From Hortaea werneckii (Eukaryota; Ascomycota; Dothideomycetes; Mycosphaerellales; Teratosphaeriaceae), in NCBI GenBank assembly GCA_037044905.1, contig JBAOKB010000144.1, positions 2,356,001-2,420,000 on the forward strand: a stretch of 64,000 bases of DNA, given 5' to 3'. The translations under genes and the position numbers were made by a program. The notes beneath the pieces were generated by a model, which was not told the DNA's origin, searched no databases, and was given only the letters and a program-made list of their open reading frames with translations. Shown here piece after piece: positions 21,981-34,437 of this stretch. The first letter of the stretch is position 1; each line of letters opens with the position of its first letter.

Positions 21981-24637
21981 TCACTCCCCTCCCTCCACAG
22001 CACCAGCCTCCAACCTGGCCTCCCGTCCCGCCAAAACCCTCTCGAAAGCAACTCGTCCAAACCGCCCCACCCCAGCCCAAAAATGCCTGCCCGCTTCATG
22101 CTCCTGTATCCGAATCAACAAATCCGCAACACTCTCGCGCACCTCCACACGAGGGTGGAAAAGCCCCATAGCCAAATAAAACAACCCGGATCCCTGCCCC
22201 ACACTCCCCGCCTGCTGCCGATGATCCCACGTGCCGCCGATACAGACGGCCAGGAGCTGGCAGATGTCGGAATCCGTCTGCACGGCGGCGCAGAGGGCGA
22301 GGTAGATATTCGCCGGCGGGCTCGTGGCCTAGACGGAGCTTGGCGAGTTTGTCGTGGAGGTGCTGGAGGTCGAGACTCTTGACCGGGCGGTGGATGTAGA
22401 GGCCCGCGAGGTCCTGCACGCAGTTGTAATACGAGCGCGTGTTGCGCCAGCCTTCGATACGGGTCGCGTTGGCGGCCAGCTCGGCGCTCTTCAGGCCCGG
22501 CGTAGGCCAGACGTAGCCGTGTCCGGTCACCTCCGGGGGCAAATGGTCGGCGTCGAATTGAGAGCCTTTCCTTGTTCCGTCCCCGTCGACTGGGCTGTCA
22601 GCCGTAGTGTGAGATACACCCGGGGAGTCTACGTTGGCGAAGAAGGGCGAGTTGGGGAGTTTTGGCGAAGGCTGGATGTGGAGGGCCGATGCACCGTAGA
22701 CTGTTTCTTCGAAAGCTGCTGCGAGTCGGGTGAACTTGAGCACCCATTTACGGAATTTACTTCGTATCGCATTCTCGCCGTGCCGCTCCTCAATGGCCTT
22801 GATAACGGATTGCATGAAAGCCGCATCGCCGGTCAAATCGCCACCCGTCGCGCCGGTCGGCGCTGCGCTGCCTCCAAGGCCTGCGCTCAAGCTGGCACCG
22901 GCGTGCGCAAGCGCACTCATACCTCCTGTGCCTGGTGCATGGTAGCCGCCAGCACTGGCAGGTGGTTGATTATGGAAGAAAGCCACCCCTTCGGTAAGCG
23001 GGGCCTGTTCAATCTTGCTGCTGATTTTCACTCGTCCAGTAGACAGATCGCAAAGCACATCCCACCATTCATTTCGGAAAGCGAAGGCTGGATTGGTTAC
23101 ACCGGCTATGAACCCGGGAACTTTCAGAAGATCGTCAATCTTGGTTAGGTCGGTGTATGGAAAGGCATGCCGGGTGAAGCCTCTTAGCATGCCACCGCTA
23201 GCCAAGGCACAAGCTCCGAGGACAGCCTCAGCGACCTCGGACGAGGGCAGGTTGTGACCCATGAAAATGACACGCTTCTGCGTGAGCATAGCGTTCAGGA
23301 GAACAATGATTGGATGGGTCATGCTCCCGTTCGTCGTGAGATGCGGATGCGTAGGTGTAAATGCTACCGGGCTTGTCGAATGGGGTGTCGAGAACGTCGT
23401 GATGAGTTTTATCAGGCTAAAGTCTCCGACCGTCTCAGGGGATAGCGCAGTAGGTACTTTGATTGGAACGGGAATATTGGCGTAGTTCACCACACTTTCG
23501 AATTCATGGGTATCTCGTGGAAGGCCATACCGTCTGGCCAAGGGCTGGTTGGCATCTTTAGGTGAAAGAGTGGGGAGAGCGGTGGTGTCGTCTTTTGACT
23601 CTTTATGTGACAGACTGGGCCGATCATTGGCCGCCATCTGCTGTGCAATGATAGCTTCGAATTTCTCAATGAACAGATCTTTAGTGTCCGAGCTTTGAAG
23701 AATGAAACGTTCAAAGACATTCAGCTTTGGCATCAAGCTCAGATCCATGGAGTTGACGGCATGGTATAATTCTGCCAAGAGTGTCCATGTGCGGGTTGGC
23801 GAAGTACTGCTCAAGGGCGATGAGGAGTAAGGGTTTGTAAATATGTAAGAATGAGTGGCGGGTGCATATCGCCATGGCCTTGACCACTGCGCCTCTCTTC
23901 ACGGTGTTGTCTTGCTTTGTGTTGACCAGATTCAGGACATAGACCAGAGGTGGCCCGTCAACCGGACCGTCATCCTCGCTGCTATCCTCATCATCCTCAT
24001 CCTCATCCTCTGCGCCTGCACTCGCCTGTCCAGCCTCACTCCGCTGCCGACGCCGGCGCTTCTTGGCAGTCAGTCCATCTTCTTCGTCTTCCTCTTCCGC
24101 CGCAGCATCTTTGTGCAGGAAGAACACGGTCCAGTCCTGGCTTCTCAAATGCGTCTGATCTGGAAGCATCAATTCCGCTAGCATGTGCTCATCACCGCCA
24201 ACCGGGCCCGGGTACTGGTGCTCCATGATGCTGCCGCGGTCGATGTCGAAGCTCGCGACCAAGATATACTCGACATGCTTCTCGTCGCTGGTGGCGGGAT
24301 ACTGCGAGCGCACTGGTCTCTGACGGCGGCTGGCTCGCGGACGAATGTTGCCATGGCCATTGGCGGGGTAGGCTGCGTACTGTTGGCCATGATCGTGGTG
24401 CAGCAAGGGCGAGAGCGAGGAATGGTAGCTATGTGCCGAGCTCGGATGGGAGCCTGAGGATCGGGTGGTGTTCAACGAGAGGTCATGGTTGTTCAGCGTC
24501 GAATGCGATACGGATCGCTTGGAGGAGGAAGGGAAAGAGGAAAGCGAGGGGCGGTGGATGGGATGAGGGGTGCGGCCCGCATCACTGCTGGTGCCGGTGG
24601 AGTTGGTGTTGGGGCGCATGGGTGACACAGTCGCCAT
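21981..24637 (-). CDS. AFI1: Afi1/Arf3-interacting polarity protein (DENN-like, SPA domain)
   Basis: Relative of yeast Afi1, which docks the small GTPase Arf3 and helps keep the polarity axis during growth. ~884 residues. After a disordered Ser/His-rich start, the docking module begins at [23 protein letters not shown], includes an acidic insertion (~190-215), [27 protein letters not shown], then the SPA/DENN part with [19 protein letters not shown] and [19 protein letters not shown] sequence. The ATG chosen is the first in frame ([10 protein letters not shown]). Two one-base insertions, near 23794 and at 22318-22320, break the frame; removing them joins EQYFANP to [14 protein letters not shown] and [16 protein letters not shown], and the length becomes divisible by three. 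Diverges from the EF-hand gene. Confidence 0.85.
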
Positions 24638-25041
24638 GCCTTGAGCAGGACACAGCACTGTCAGCCAAAACGCCTTACCCTCCGGAGGTACAGTCCTGTC
24701 AGCCTCCAAGTTCCAGGGCCAGGGGTCTACCTCCTACATGATGGGCATTGGAGCACGACGCCCGCCTAATGTAACTTCCCCATCACATGCGCCCACACGC
24801 ACCATCGCTCATTCGCTCTAGACCCCGAAAGTCAATGATCGGCCAGGGTCAGCGCTACCTCCTAGCTGCGGATCGCGCCGGAGATAAGCTTTCGGTTTCT
24901 CTTACCGACCGCCGCAGTTGACGCATGTAAACAATGCCGTAGAGCAGGCGCTACTCAGCACCCTACAGTAGACAGAAGCAATATCTCGGACATCTATTGC
25001 AGCTACACGGCCACTACAGTACCTCGAACTAGTACGACATC
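24638..25041. promoter_or_regulatory. Shared divergent promoter, Afi1 / EF-hand gene
   Basis: 404 bases separate the two start codons on opposite strands, so the promoters must share this interval. No specific binding site identified. Confidence 0.55.
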
Positions 25042-26395
25042 ATGGTATGAATCACTCTGTCCTCGTCACCTATTATCATCGCTAACCTCCAGATTAGGCG
25101 GCCCAACGCCCCCTCTCGTTCCACGACACTGGCCGCCAGTCGCCCTTCCGCCGCCAGAACTCGGCCTCTCCGGCGACGATGCGCCAGTCGACCCCGTCAT
25201 CCTCACCCACCAAGAATGCATATGCTCCTAACCGCCCAAGTTCGCTCTCCCCCGAAAAGACGAGCCCATTTGTACGCCGCCCATCCCAGATCAGCCCGGC
25301 CTCCTCGCGACCAACGAGCCCATTCGCACGCCCTAGCAGTGGCCTCGGCACACCTCAAAGTCCTTCCAGACGTCCAAGCAATACCAGCAATGACAGCAGG
25401 AACGATCGAGATGCCCCACCTTCTCCGCGCCCACTCCCATCACCTTCCCCACGCATCAGCCCTCCAGCAGCAAAACCGGAAGAAGAGGAGGCGGGAGATC
25501 ATCCGATGAAGTCACCTCCTGCGCCTTCCTCTCCTGCCATCATGCGCGAATCTCTGAGTCCCACACCATTTGATGGCCCAACCGACACTCCAAGCAAACC
25601 CGAACCACCCAGCCAGGCCAATCTCCGCCCGACTGTCCAGCGGAATGTCACCTCCTCCACCATGTCCACCATCCGACCGCCACCCAATTCCAACACCAGC
25701 AGCAACAACAACATGCCATCCTTCAACAAATCCTCCCCACGGCCCAACGCTCAACCCCACAGCGCCACTCAAGGCGCGGCAAGAGGCGGCGGCGGTGGTG
25801 GTGGTGGCGGATACAACCACATCCCCCAGCCCTTACTCCGCAGCATGCGGGAATCCTTCGAAGTCCTAGACGCCTCCAACACGGGCTTCCTGGACCCCAA
25901 AAGCATCACGAACATGCTGGAGCAGATGGGCATGGACTCGAGCAGCAGCTCGCTTCAAGAATTCTTCCCCGCCTCGTCATCATCCCAACAGCAACAACAG
26001 CTGACCCTGGCCCGCTACCTCGACACCCTCAGCGGACCGCTAAAGACCTTAGCGATCCGGACGAGCTGCAAGCCGCATTCGAAGCCTTCGACGTCGACGA
26101 CTCGGGCCAGATCGACCTCGCCGAGCTGCGTCGCGCGATCCTGAGCACGGCTGCGGAACCCGCAGACGACGACTTCGATTTCACCCTCAGCGAGCGGGAG
26201 ATCGACGGCATCCTCGGCGAATTCGCCAGCCGGAGGGCGTTCGGGAGTAAAGGGCTCAATGCGGCGGGGAAGAAAGGAGGTGGGCGTGGAGAAGTGTTCC
26301 GGTATCGGGACTTCATGGCGAGCGCTGTCGGTGGCGGTGCGGGAGATGCTGGAGGAGGTGAGGGTGGTGGAGAGGCGATTGGAGTCGGTGCTTGA
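25042..26395 (+). CDS. EF-hand protein with disordered N-terminus
   Basis: Calcium-binding or calcium-sensor-like protein, ~433 residues. The first coding exon is just the ATG (25042-25044); a 53-nt intron (GTATGA...ATTAG) follows and exon 2 runs 25098-26395, starting AAQRPLSFHDTGRQSPF. The first ~220 residues are Ser/Pro-rich and disordered with an eight-glycine-plus run. Two EF-hand regions follow: SFEVLDASNTGFLDPKSITN (divergent loop) and AFEAFDVDDSGQIDLAELRR, whose loop D-V-D-D-S-G-Q-I-D-L-A-E is canonical. A missing G at 26044-26046 breaks the frame inside PLKDLSDPDELQ, just before the second EF hand. Similar two-hand proteins resemble myosin light chains, but I cannot assign a partner. 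Confidence 0.8.
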
Positions 26396-27008
26396 GGTTT
26401 GGGAAAGGGGGAGGATTCGGTATGCGTTCGTGACCGAATGCAATTTTGGGCTGTAGGAAATTTGTTTTTCCATGGTTGTAATGAGCTTTTTTGTGGGTTT
26501 TGAGTACATGACAGCAGGGTATGAATATTTGGCTTTAAAACCCAGTAGGATCAGGTTAAAGATGTATCGGCAAATCTCTTCTAACTTCGACGTACTGTTG
26601 GCAAAAGGAAAATAGTATGGGTGACCATCTCAGTGTCACTTCATGAGCGGAAAAGGCCTCTTGTCCTTACGACATGTGCAGATATCATTACTGGAAAGGG
26701 AAAAGCCGATTAAAAGCGAACGCCTAGAAGTACGATGTTTTTGCAATTTATTTACCTCATGCTACGCTAAAATCTCGCTTTTCCCAAAAACGTTTTCCCA
26801 TTACCATTCTGTCTTGGAGCTCTCCGTGTCCTCCAATCCCGCGCAATCGCTCCGTAGTGATAAGTGACAAAAGAAAGAAACCCCTTGACCTGACGCTTCG
26901 AGTACACTTGACCCAACGTCTTCAAAAAGTATACAACCTCATTAATAACGTCGCCTGCGCTCTTCACCACCAAAAGAAACCAATTCGACTCCGACAGGCA
27001 CGTCAGAC
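26396..27008. other. Intergenic 3' flanks
   Basis: Convergent spacer between the EF-hand and coiled-coil genes, AT-rich, no gene seen. Confidence 0.5.
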
Positions 27009-30000
27009 TCAAGCATACTCCTCAGCTTCCATCCCAATCCCACTATCCACAGCCCTCTTGCCCTTCTTGCCCTTCCCCTTCTTCGCCGCCGCCGAACTAC
27101 TCGCGCCAGCGGAAGTCTGCGAACCACTACCCTGCTGCATCATCGCTATCCCACCTCTTCCTGGTCGTCGAGGTCGACTTCCTCATGACCTTCATCTCCC
27201 CGACAACATCCAAACTCTCCAGCTCCTCCAGCACGCCGTTGCCCTCGGCCATCATCGCATCGCCCTCCTCGTCCGCGACGACCTTGGCCGACGCCACCGC
27301 GTCCTGCAGTCGTGCGATGGTGGCATTCGCGTTGCGGGCGAACTGCATGAACTTCTTCTTCTGCTCCTCGAAACTGAGCGTCAGGCTCTCGAAAGCCTCC
27401 TCCTCGCTCGAGGCCGACTGCTCCAGGCTCAGGATCCTCGCGTCGCGGGCTTCCACGACGTCCTGCCAGCTCGCGTCCGCCTCGCGCGCCTTCTCCTCCA
27501 CGACGAGGATCTTGGCGTGCTGGTTGCGGATCTCGGTGTGCAGGTGGTCGATCTCGTCCTGCTTGGAGTTCTGGAGGTCGAGCATGGCCATCGCTTCGCT
27601 CTCCACGCGGGACTCGAGGCCGGCCTTGGCGTGCTCCAGCTCGTTCACGCGGGTTTGCATGGTGGTGATGCGGGCGTGGAGGTTGGCGATCTCGCGGTTG
27701 CGGTTGTCAGTCTCGGAGTTGTGGAGCTCGGTAGCCTTGGAGGCCTGCTCCTGCATCTCCTGATGGTAAGGGTCTTCTGATCGATGCTGCCCTGGAGCGC
27801 TTCGATAGTGCCCTCCAGAGATTCCTTCTCGTCAGCTGCGTTGGTCTGAAGGATGTCCTTTTCGCTCTCGAGGGCTCGGTAGTCGTTGCGCATGCCTTCG
27901 AGCTCCTCCTCGCGCTCCTTGAGGTCAGCTTCTAGGTCTGCGATAGTCTGATCCCTTTCGGCAAGCTCTCTCAGCATGCGCGATTCCACCTCGGCGAGCT
28001 TGGCCTCGATCTCTTGATCGTGACTGCACGTTCGGCGGCGAGCTCATCAGCTTCTTGACGACGCGCCACCTCAGCCGCAACATCTGTGTTGTACTGCTGC
28101 TCGCGGTCGGACATGGCCTTCTCGAGCTCCTTGACCTTCTTCGTGTGATCTTGCTGAGCGCCGAAAAGCTTCATACGCAGGTCGTTCGCTTCCCTGCCGG
28201 AGTGGCGCAGCTTCTCTTCAAGCGCCTCGACCTGAGCATTGCGATCGTCAAGGTCCTTCTCCGCTGCTTCGCGCTGTCTACTCTGGCTGTCGTTGGAAGC
28301 GCGAAGCTCCTCGATTTCGCGGGTGACTTGCGACAACTCCTCTTCCAGACGATCGACGCGAGCCTCCAACTCCTCAACTTGGCCATCCCTCTCTTCCAAC
28401 GACGCCTCGGCTTCCTCGCGTTCACGGTCTGCAGCTTCGCGGTCAGATTTGGCAATGTCCAGCTCGGCATTCAGCTCGTCGCGCTTGCCAGTAAGATCTT
28501 CCACCAAAAGCTCCAGTCGAGTGACTTCTGTCTGCCGCTCATCGGCCTGCTGCTCCGCCTCGGTGCGCTTGCTGGCCTCTTCATCATACTTGCTCTCGAG
28601 CTCCTGGACGGTCTCTTCTCTCTCCTTGTTCATTGCAGTGACCGTCTCCTTGTGCTCCTTCTCCATCTGCTCAATGAGGAGCGACAGCCTCCCTTCCTCC
28701 TTGCGATAGTTGTCCAGGCTGACCTTCAGCTTCTCCAGGTTAGCAGCGACGTCGGCGTGATCGGCTGTGAGTAGGGTATGCTGCTCTGTCTTCTCATCCA
28801 GCTGCTGGTGCAGATATGTGATATCGTCCTCCGCGGATTGTACATTACCCTCCATCGTTTGCAAGTCGTCTTGCAAGGAGTCGTTGTCCATGCGGAGCGT
28901 CTCGCACTGCTCCTTCAATTGGTCCCTCACAATCTCAGCGTCAGCGAGGCGATCAAGGAGAGCGCGAATCTGCTTCGAGAGATCGACAATGACGCTCTCC
29001 TTCTCATGCATCTCCTTGTCTTGAATACGCAGGCGCTCCGCAAACTCTCTCACGTTAGCGATGAGGATCTCAACGATATCCTTTGTCGATGCATCCTCTG
29101 GGACGGTGTCAGGGAGGGTCTCTCGATGCTCCCGCGGATTTCGTCGAAGGAGGCCCGGATGCTCTTCAGGATAGTAAGGGCATCTTGGTCTTCTCCACCG
29201 AAGCCTAAGTGCTTCAACTCAATACTCAAAATGGTCAGACGAGCTTTGGCATCGTTCGCCTCCTTCTGAAAGGCTAGCACAGCGTCCTGGAACTCCTTGC
29301 GCTCAGCATCCCACTGTGCCTGAGCTTGTGAAAGACCAAGCGAAATGCGGCTACGTGTAGACTGTGAAAGCTCGCTGGTGATGGCCTTGGTATCACCGTC
29401 CGTCTCCTCGGTGATTTGCAGCGACTGCGAAGGCTCATGAGGAGGCAAGGCTGGATAGTCAATGTCGTCTTGACTTGTGCCATTCAGCACTAGCATATCC
29501 TCACCGAGCTCGTCACCCTCGGCAGTAAGAGCACCGGATTGTTCTCCGTCGTGCTCCAGATTGCTTTCCCTCTCGAGGCGGCGCTGTCGAATGCGCTCGT
29601 CAAGTACAGATCGCAAGGGAGCGAACTGCAACTCGCGGATGATCTCGCGTGGGTCAGCGTCTTCATCTTGTGACCAGGTGGGAGGAAGGGAGGAGCGGCC
29701 GCCGGAGAAACGGAGTCGCTTAGTGGTGCTAACCGCTGGCGATGCTGAGATCCGGTGGCGCTTAACCGTCATTTTCGGGAATGGAGTCGCGTGTGTCGCT
29801 GTCGCACCGTCACTTCCAGCGCCCGAGGCGAATGCCACGTGTTTACTTCGCGGTTGAGTGACCTCAATTGACTCCTCTGCCTCATGCTCAACAGTTGCGT
29901 CACCGCCGAGTTGCATGGATTGTTGATGGTGGTCATTCAGTTGTCCTTCTTGCTCAGTCTCCTCTACGATCACTTCGGGCTCGGCGCTGGCACTGGTGGC

Positions 30001-30189
30001 CGCCGATTTGCCCTTTCTGCGTCGCTTTGCGGGCGCCGGCGTGGTGGTGCTCGCTTGACTCGTGGCTTCAGATGCATTGGAGGCATCGCTGTGTCTCCTC
30101 TTGCGATTCGATGTGCGTGTCGGCCTCGAAGGCTCTGGCAGAGGCTGCGAAGCGCTTGGGGCGGCCTGCTTGGATCGCTTCGGCGCCAT
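27009..30189 (-). CDS. Large coiled-coil protein, nuclear candidate
   Basis: ~1060 residues, function not recognised. Residues 1-60 are basic with KRRHSDASN and KRRRKGK, good nuclear-localisation candidates; residues 60-300 are disordered. From about 300 to 970 the chain is nearly continuous heptad coiled coil rich in Glu, Lys, Leu and Arg (for example RIQDKEMHEKESVIVDLSKQ). The tail is Lys/Gly-rich (AKKGKGKKGKRAVDSGIGME). Four single-base breaks: missing bases near 29132, 28015 and 27765 and an extra one at 27130-27132; correcting them gives an exact triplet length. Architecture suggests a structural or chromosome/spindle-associated protein, but kinetochore, golgin and myosin-like families cannot be separated without a search. 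Confidence 0.75.
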
Positions 30190-31923
30190 GTCTGGTGGCC
30201 GTCCGACTGGTGTTGTTGCTCGTTACGTGGGGTGGAGGGCAACAGACCAGGGTTGCAAAGCAATAGATAGTGCTGTCTCCCGTATTTAAAGAACGCTGCC
30301 TGTCTGCAAGGTAAAGCCAAGTTGTAAAGAAGCAGAATGTGTAATGTTGCTGTCGGAAAGCAAGGAAACGGAATACCAAAAGTTGTAGGCAGTAGGTGTT
30401 GCAGTTGCGGTGGTGATCGATGTGGCTGGGTAGTGTGGAAAGTTTGCGGAGACAGCTCACTGGACGCGCATCAACGTCACACACCGCGCCTGATTGGGAA
30501 AATGTAACACAACAGTTATCATTCACAGATGCTGAAATGGCTGGTCTGTCTGCCGCTTTTGTGACGTCCTCCATTCACTTCAATCTTCAGGACCGAGAAA
30601 ATTTGTTTTTGCCAACTCCATCGAACCTTGCAGGCGTAATTAGATGGGATCGACACAACCTTGGATCCTGCGCAGTGTGAAACGAGCTGTCGGAGCTTGG
30701 TCGGTTGTTGCCCACAGCGCCACTGAGCGCGGGGGCGCGTTACTTACGCGTTCGAGGCATTTGATGATATACAGTACCTTACATGTGAATGGAGACATCG
30801 TAATAACTTATCATAACAACTTGGAACTACCTCCGTGTGTAGGACATTGTTAAGTGTTGCCTGTTGATCGAAACTTCGCAGAACCCGTCTGGCCTCCTCG
30901 ATATCTATTCGTTCCCACCGCTCCGTCAACCTCCACAGGTTTTTGGTGGAAGCAGCTGTAGTCGTGCTGGCGGCTACTAGCTATACCATATGGCATGTAC
31001 GGTCCGGAAAGATCACTCTTTCACTTCTAAGGTTTGTAGAGGTTTTCTTTTTAAAAAAGAAAATGGCCAAAAAAAAAAAACGTGCGGCTTTCTTCGAAGG
31101 TGTTAAAATTCCTCATTGCCCTACCGGCGGGCCTGCCTGGACTATCTGGATACGGCAACGTACGAAAGCCCTTGCCACCCTTTGTCCTATACTAGCGGAA
31201 ACAAGGACTTCTTTTTCCATTCTTTCATGGGCCGAACAAATGACAACGCCAATTCGTTAGCCTCGTGGCTGCTCTGATCACGAAAAAGGTAAGGGAAGGC
31301 CCTAAGGTAATTGCCTTTCTTCTACGTGCTTCATGCCACGGTATATTGCAATATGGCAACTTATGGTAACTTGAATGCTATACACGGTCGTTCTTTCCGG
31401 GCTGAAGGCGCGTCAGGGCATTCTTCACATGCATCTGGTGTTGGCCACCCTTCACGAGCCATGCATGAGTCGAGCCACTCGCTGGCAGCCGCCAACGCCC
31501 CTCGGACAAAATACATTGCTAGCTCATTCCTGTTATCAATCTACTACCAATGGAGAGCTCATTGTTCACCCGCTTGCGCAGCTCAATGTCGAGGGACGCA
31601 GAAATGCGCGGTGCTGCACAAAGATTACCTATACCTGCACTGCTGGGCGGCAGGTACGAGGCGCTAGCTCAAAGTATGCGACCTTACCTATGGTGGGGAC
31701 CCAGGACTATGGTCCGAGATCACTACTACATCATCACTAGGCGCTCGACCTCAGTTCATCGGCCTTTCTACTGGTCTTTTCGACTGACTTGTGCACCTGT
31801 TGGGCTAGCATGAGGCTTCACTCGCCTCCTTCACTTGACTACCTATCCTTCTTACAATCCATTTCATCAGCCCTCCTATAAACTGATTCCCTTTCTACAA
31901 TCTTACGACCGCTCTAGCACACC
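30190..31923. other. Intergenic, 1.7 kb, divergent promoters
   Basis: Between the coiled-coil gene (-) and the DUF7587 gene (+). An A12 run sits at 31070-31081. Short frames here look random. Confidence 0.5.
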
Positions 31924-34194
31924 ATGACGTCCACTGGTGGCAGCAAGAAGCGCAAAACAGCCAGACCTCGAAATTGCAACAAGTGGGACGTTGATCAAAG
32001 GAGGACGTTGGTCATTCTATATACCAACTTCCCTGGGCTCAGCAACAAGCAGGTATCTATGCGATGCCCGCTCAATTTCTATTCGCAACATACTCTGACA
32101 TCTCCAAGCGAGCCGCCATCTTTAGTGTATATCACCGGGCTCACCTGTCTACTTGCGGCTTGCCTGACGGCTTGCCCGTGAGTGCTGTTAGCGCTCAGTA
32201 CAGCGAAAGAGACAAGAAACCCCATATCTGGGGCCCTGCCTGCGCCGAGCCTTCTACTGATCAAGAAAGGCAGAGACAGCATGGAATCATTCAGGAAATC
32301 CGCACAATTGCGGCAGCATTGAAGATAGGGGAGACGGAGACACCCTTGTCACGCTCAACGGCCACTCGCCAAGCTCCTGCTGCATCTGCCGCAAAGTTGT
32401 CGAGCCACCGGTTGATTCGAAGACAAGAATGCCATGTGGCTATTTCGTCCGGGCAACCGCTTATCGAAGCCGCACATGAAGCTCAAAGCCGCAGGCGGAG
32501 GAGAAAGCTCCCGCAGGAAGGCAATCCCACTGAAGCAACGGCACAGCGCAGCGGAGCAGTCACGGGTTTCAACTGCCCGCAAAGCGGTAGTGGGACCAGT
32601 CACCGCAACACCGCACCCTTTGTTTCATCAAAGCACACCAAAAGGTCATCCGACTGTTAAGATTCCTCTGGTCCGTAGCAATGGACCCGTTGTCTTCTTG
32701 TCACCAGAGAAGCATGCGAACGCCCAGCAAAAGTTAGCACCTGTTCTGCCGCAGGAGGCACATAGCCCGCCTGGGAGGTTACTTTTCCGCTACTTCGATA
32801 ATGGTACAAGCCATTTAGGCGCTAAGGCCAACGGTGTTCTTCGAGGGAAGGGGCTTTCGCGCTACCGGTTTCAGTTACAATAACTGTCGCTTGCCAAACC
32901 CTCCTGCATCTGTATCCGACCGCTTGTTCACAGGTACGTAAAGTTATAACTGTTCGAGAGGGAAAGATTGGCTGATCCGCTGTAGATATCGAAAACCACA
33001 TAAACAGGAATCGAATCGCATCGCCATTCATTTCGTACGTATGGAACCTAAGGCATTTTGAACAATAACATTGGCTAATTTCTTTCCAGCACCACGGACA
33101 ACCTGCTATGGCTCTTGTCTAGAATCGCGCTTCAGGAATATCAGAACGGGAAAACCGATGGCTACGTTTCAATCATTGACTCAATGGCCTTGTCACGTGA
33201 AGCGATGTACCATCCCAAGTTTTATCATAGAAGGTTGAAGGCTGCGTACGTCTTTACGGAAGGCGCTTGGAATTACTGTAAGAATGAAATCCAATTCTCC
33301 CGCTCCTACCTCATCCGATTCACACCACATTTTGATTATGCTGACACAATCTTGCTAGCTGGCCGCAGTGAATATCTTGTCTGGGCGCAAATCCCTCAGC
33401 ATGCCGTTGTTAACACATTCAGCGTCCTTCGGCTAGTTGAATTAGTCGAGGGACTCCGGGGCCTGCAGAATATCCCTCCGGTTTGACAAGATTTCCCGCA
33501 GAATGCGCAGTCTTGACAAAATGATTTTGCCCGAGCTTCGAAAGGACGAATTTGAACTTACTGGAGGATACGATCATTGGCTTTGGCAAGCTTTGCGCTT
33601 TCCTCGGACTTGGCGATCCATGCCACGTTCAATCACTTGTCACCTCACTCGTATTTGGCTGGTGCTTCCACATTCGAGGCCCAAACCCCAGAGATGTGGG
33701 CCAAAGACGCAGCAATCTTCGCCGAGGCGTTTATCAAAGGCAGCGACAAAGCCGTACTCCGCCTCGAATACCTCGAGCAGTTGAAGCTGGCATATCTCTT
33801 CGGTGTGCGTGAGGGCCACAAGTCGACTTTCAACATGCTTCATGAGCCGGCACGTCAGCAAAATATCAAAAGAATGGAGCGAACAGCGGCCGAGATTGGC
33901 CTTACCTCTCCAGCCGAGATAATCTTGAACGAGCTCCAGATGGCGAGAAGGGCAATACTGCAGTACGCTGACGGTAACCGCGCTCGACTTTCTTTACCAG
34001 CGCCACCAGCTACACCCACGCCAAGTGGAGCATTGCTTCAGACCGCTGATTCTTCTCAGACAAACGGTGTTGGTGATGATTATGTCATGGTCGACGACGT
34101 CGACGATGATGACGACGACCTGGTAGATGCAGTCATTTATGAAAATGATGACGACTCCTCTTCAGATTACGAGGAAATTAATGGATCGTCATAA
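31924..34194 (+). CDS. DUF7587-domain protein
   Basis: Fungal protein of unknown function, ~674 residues. Exons read as 31924-32052, 32109-32933, 32986-33034, 33090-33277 and 33359-34194. The N-terminus (KKRKTARPRNCNKWDVDQRRTLVIL) looks like a DNA-binding-type basic/helical segment. The DUF7587 core starts at LLFRYFDNGTSHLGAKANG and includes FISTTDNLLWLLSRIALQEY, GYVSIIDSMAL and, across the last intron, NYSGRSEYLVWAQIPQHAVV. The C-terminus is very acidic (Asp-rich, DDDDDDL). Frame breaks: extra G near 32851, extra C near 33475, missing base near 33576 and at least one unresolved shift between ~32320 and 32440, where a Cys cluster (CCICRK) appears in one frame. Net length then closes. Distinct from the usual single-exon members. 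Confidence 0.72.
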
Positions 34195-34437
34195 AGTGTA
34201 TCGGCTGGGTTTAGATGATTGCGCTGCGTCAAAAGTGCTGGGCTTTCAATTGCTAATGTAGGGCGTTGGCAATGGCAATGGCGTTCGGTGTCATTCAATT
34301 CTAGGGGCAAAGCGGGCAAACGGGAGGAGGAAAATGTGCAGCGACCTATCCAAGCTGAAAACCGTATGGTATTGTCTTCAATTCAGCCACATACCTTTCC
34401 CGCCAAATCGTACCTTCATGTCATCGGACGGCGATCT

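Noticed and set aside
28055..28774. + strand hydrophobic frames opposite the coiled-coil gene
   Set aside because: Antisense of Glu/Leu/Lys codons gives apparent Leu/Phe/Ser-rich membrane-like proteins; no real family motif.
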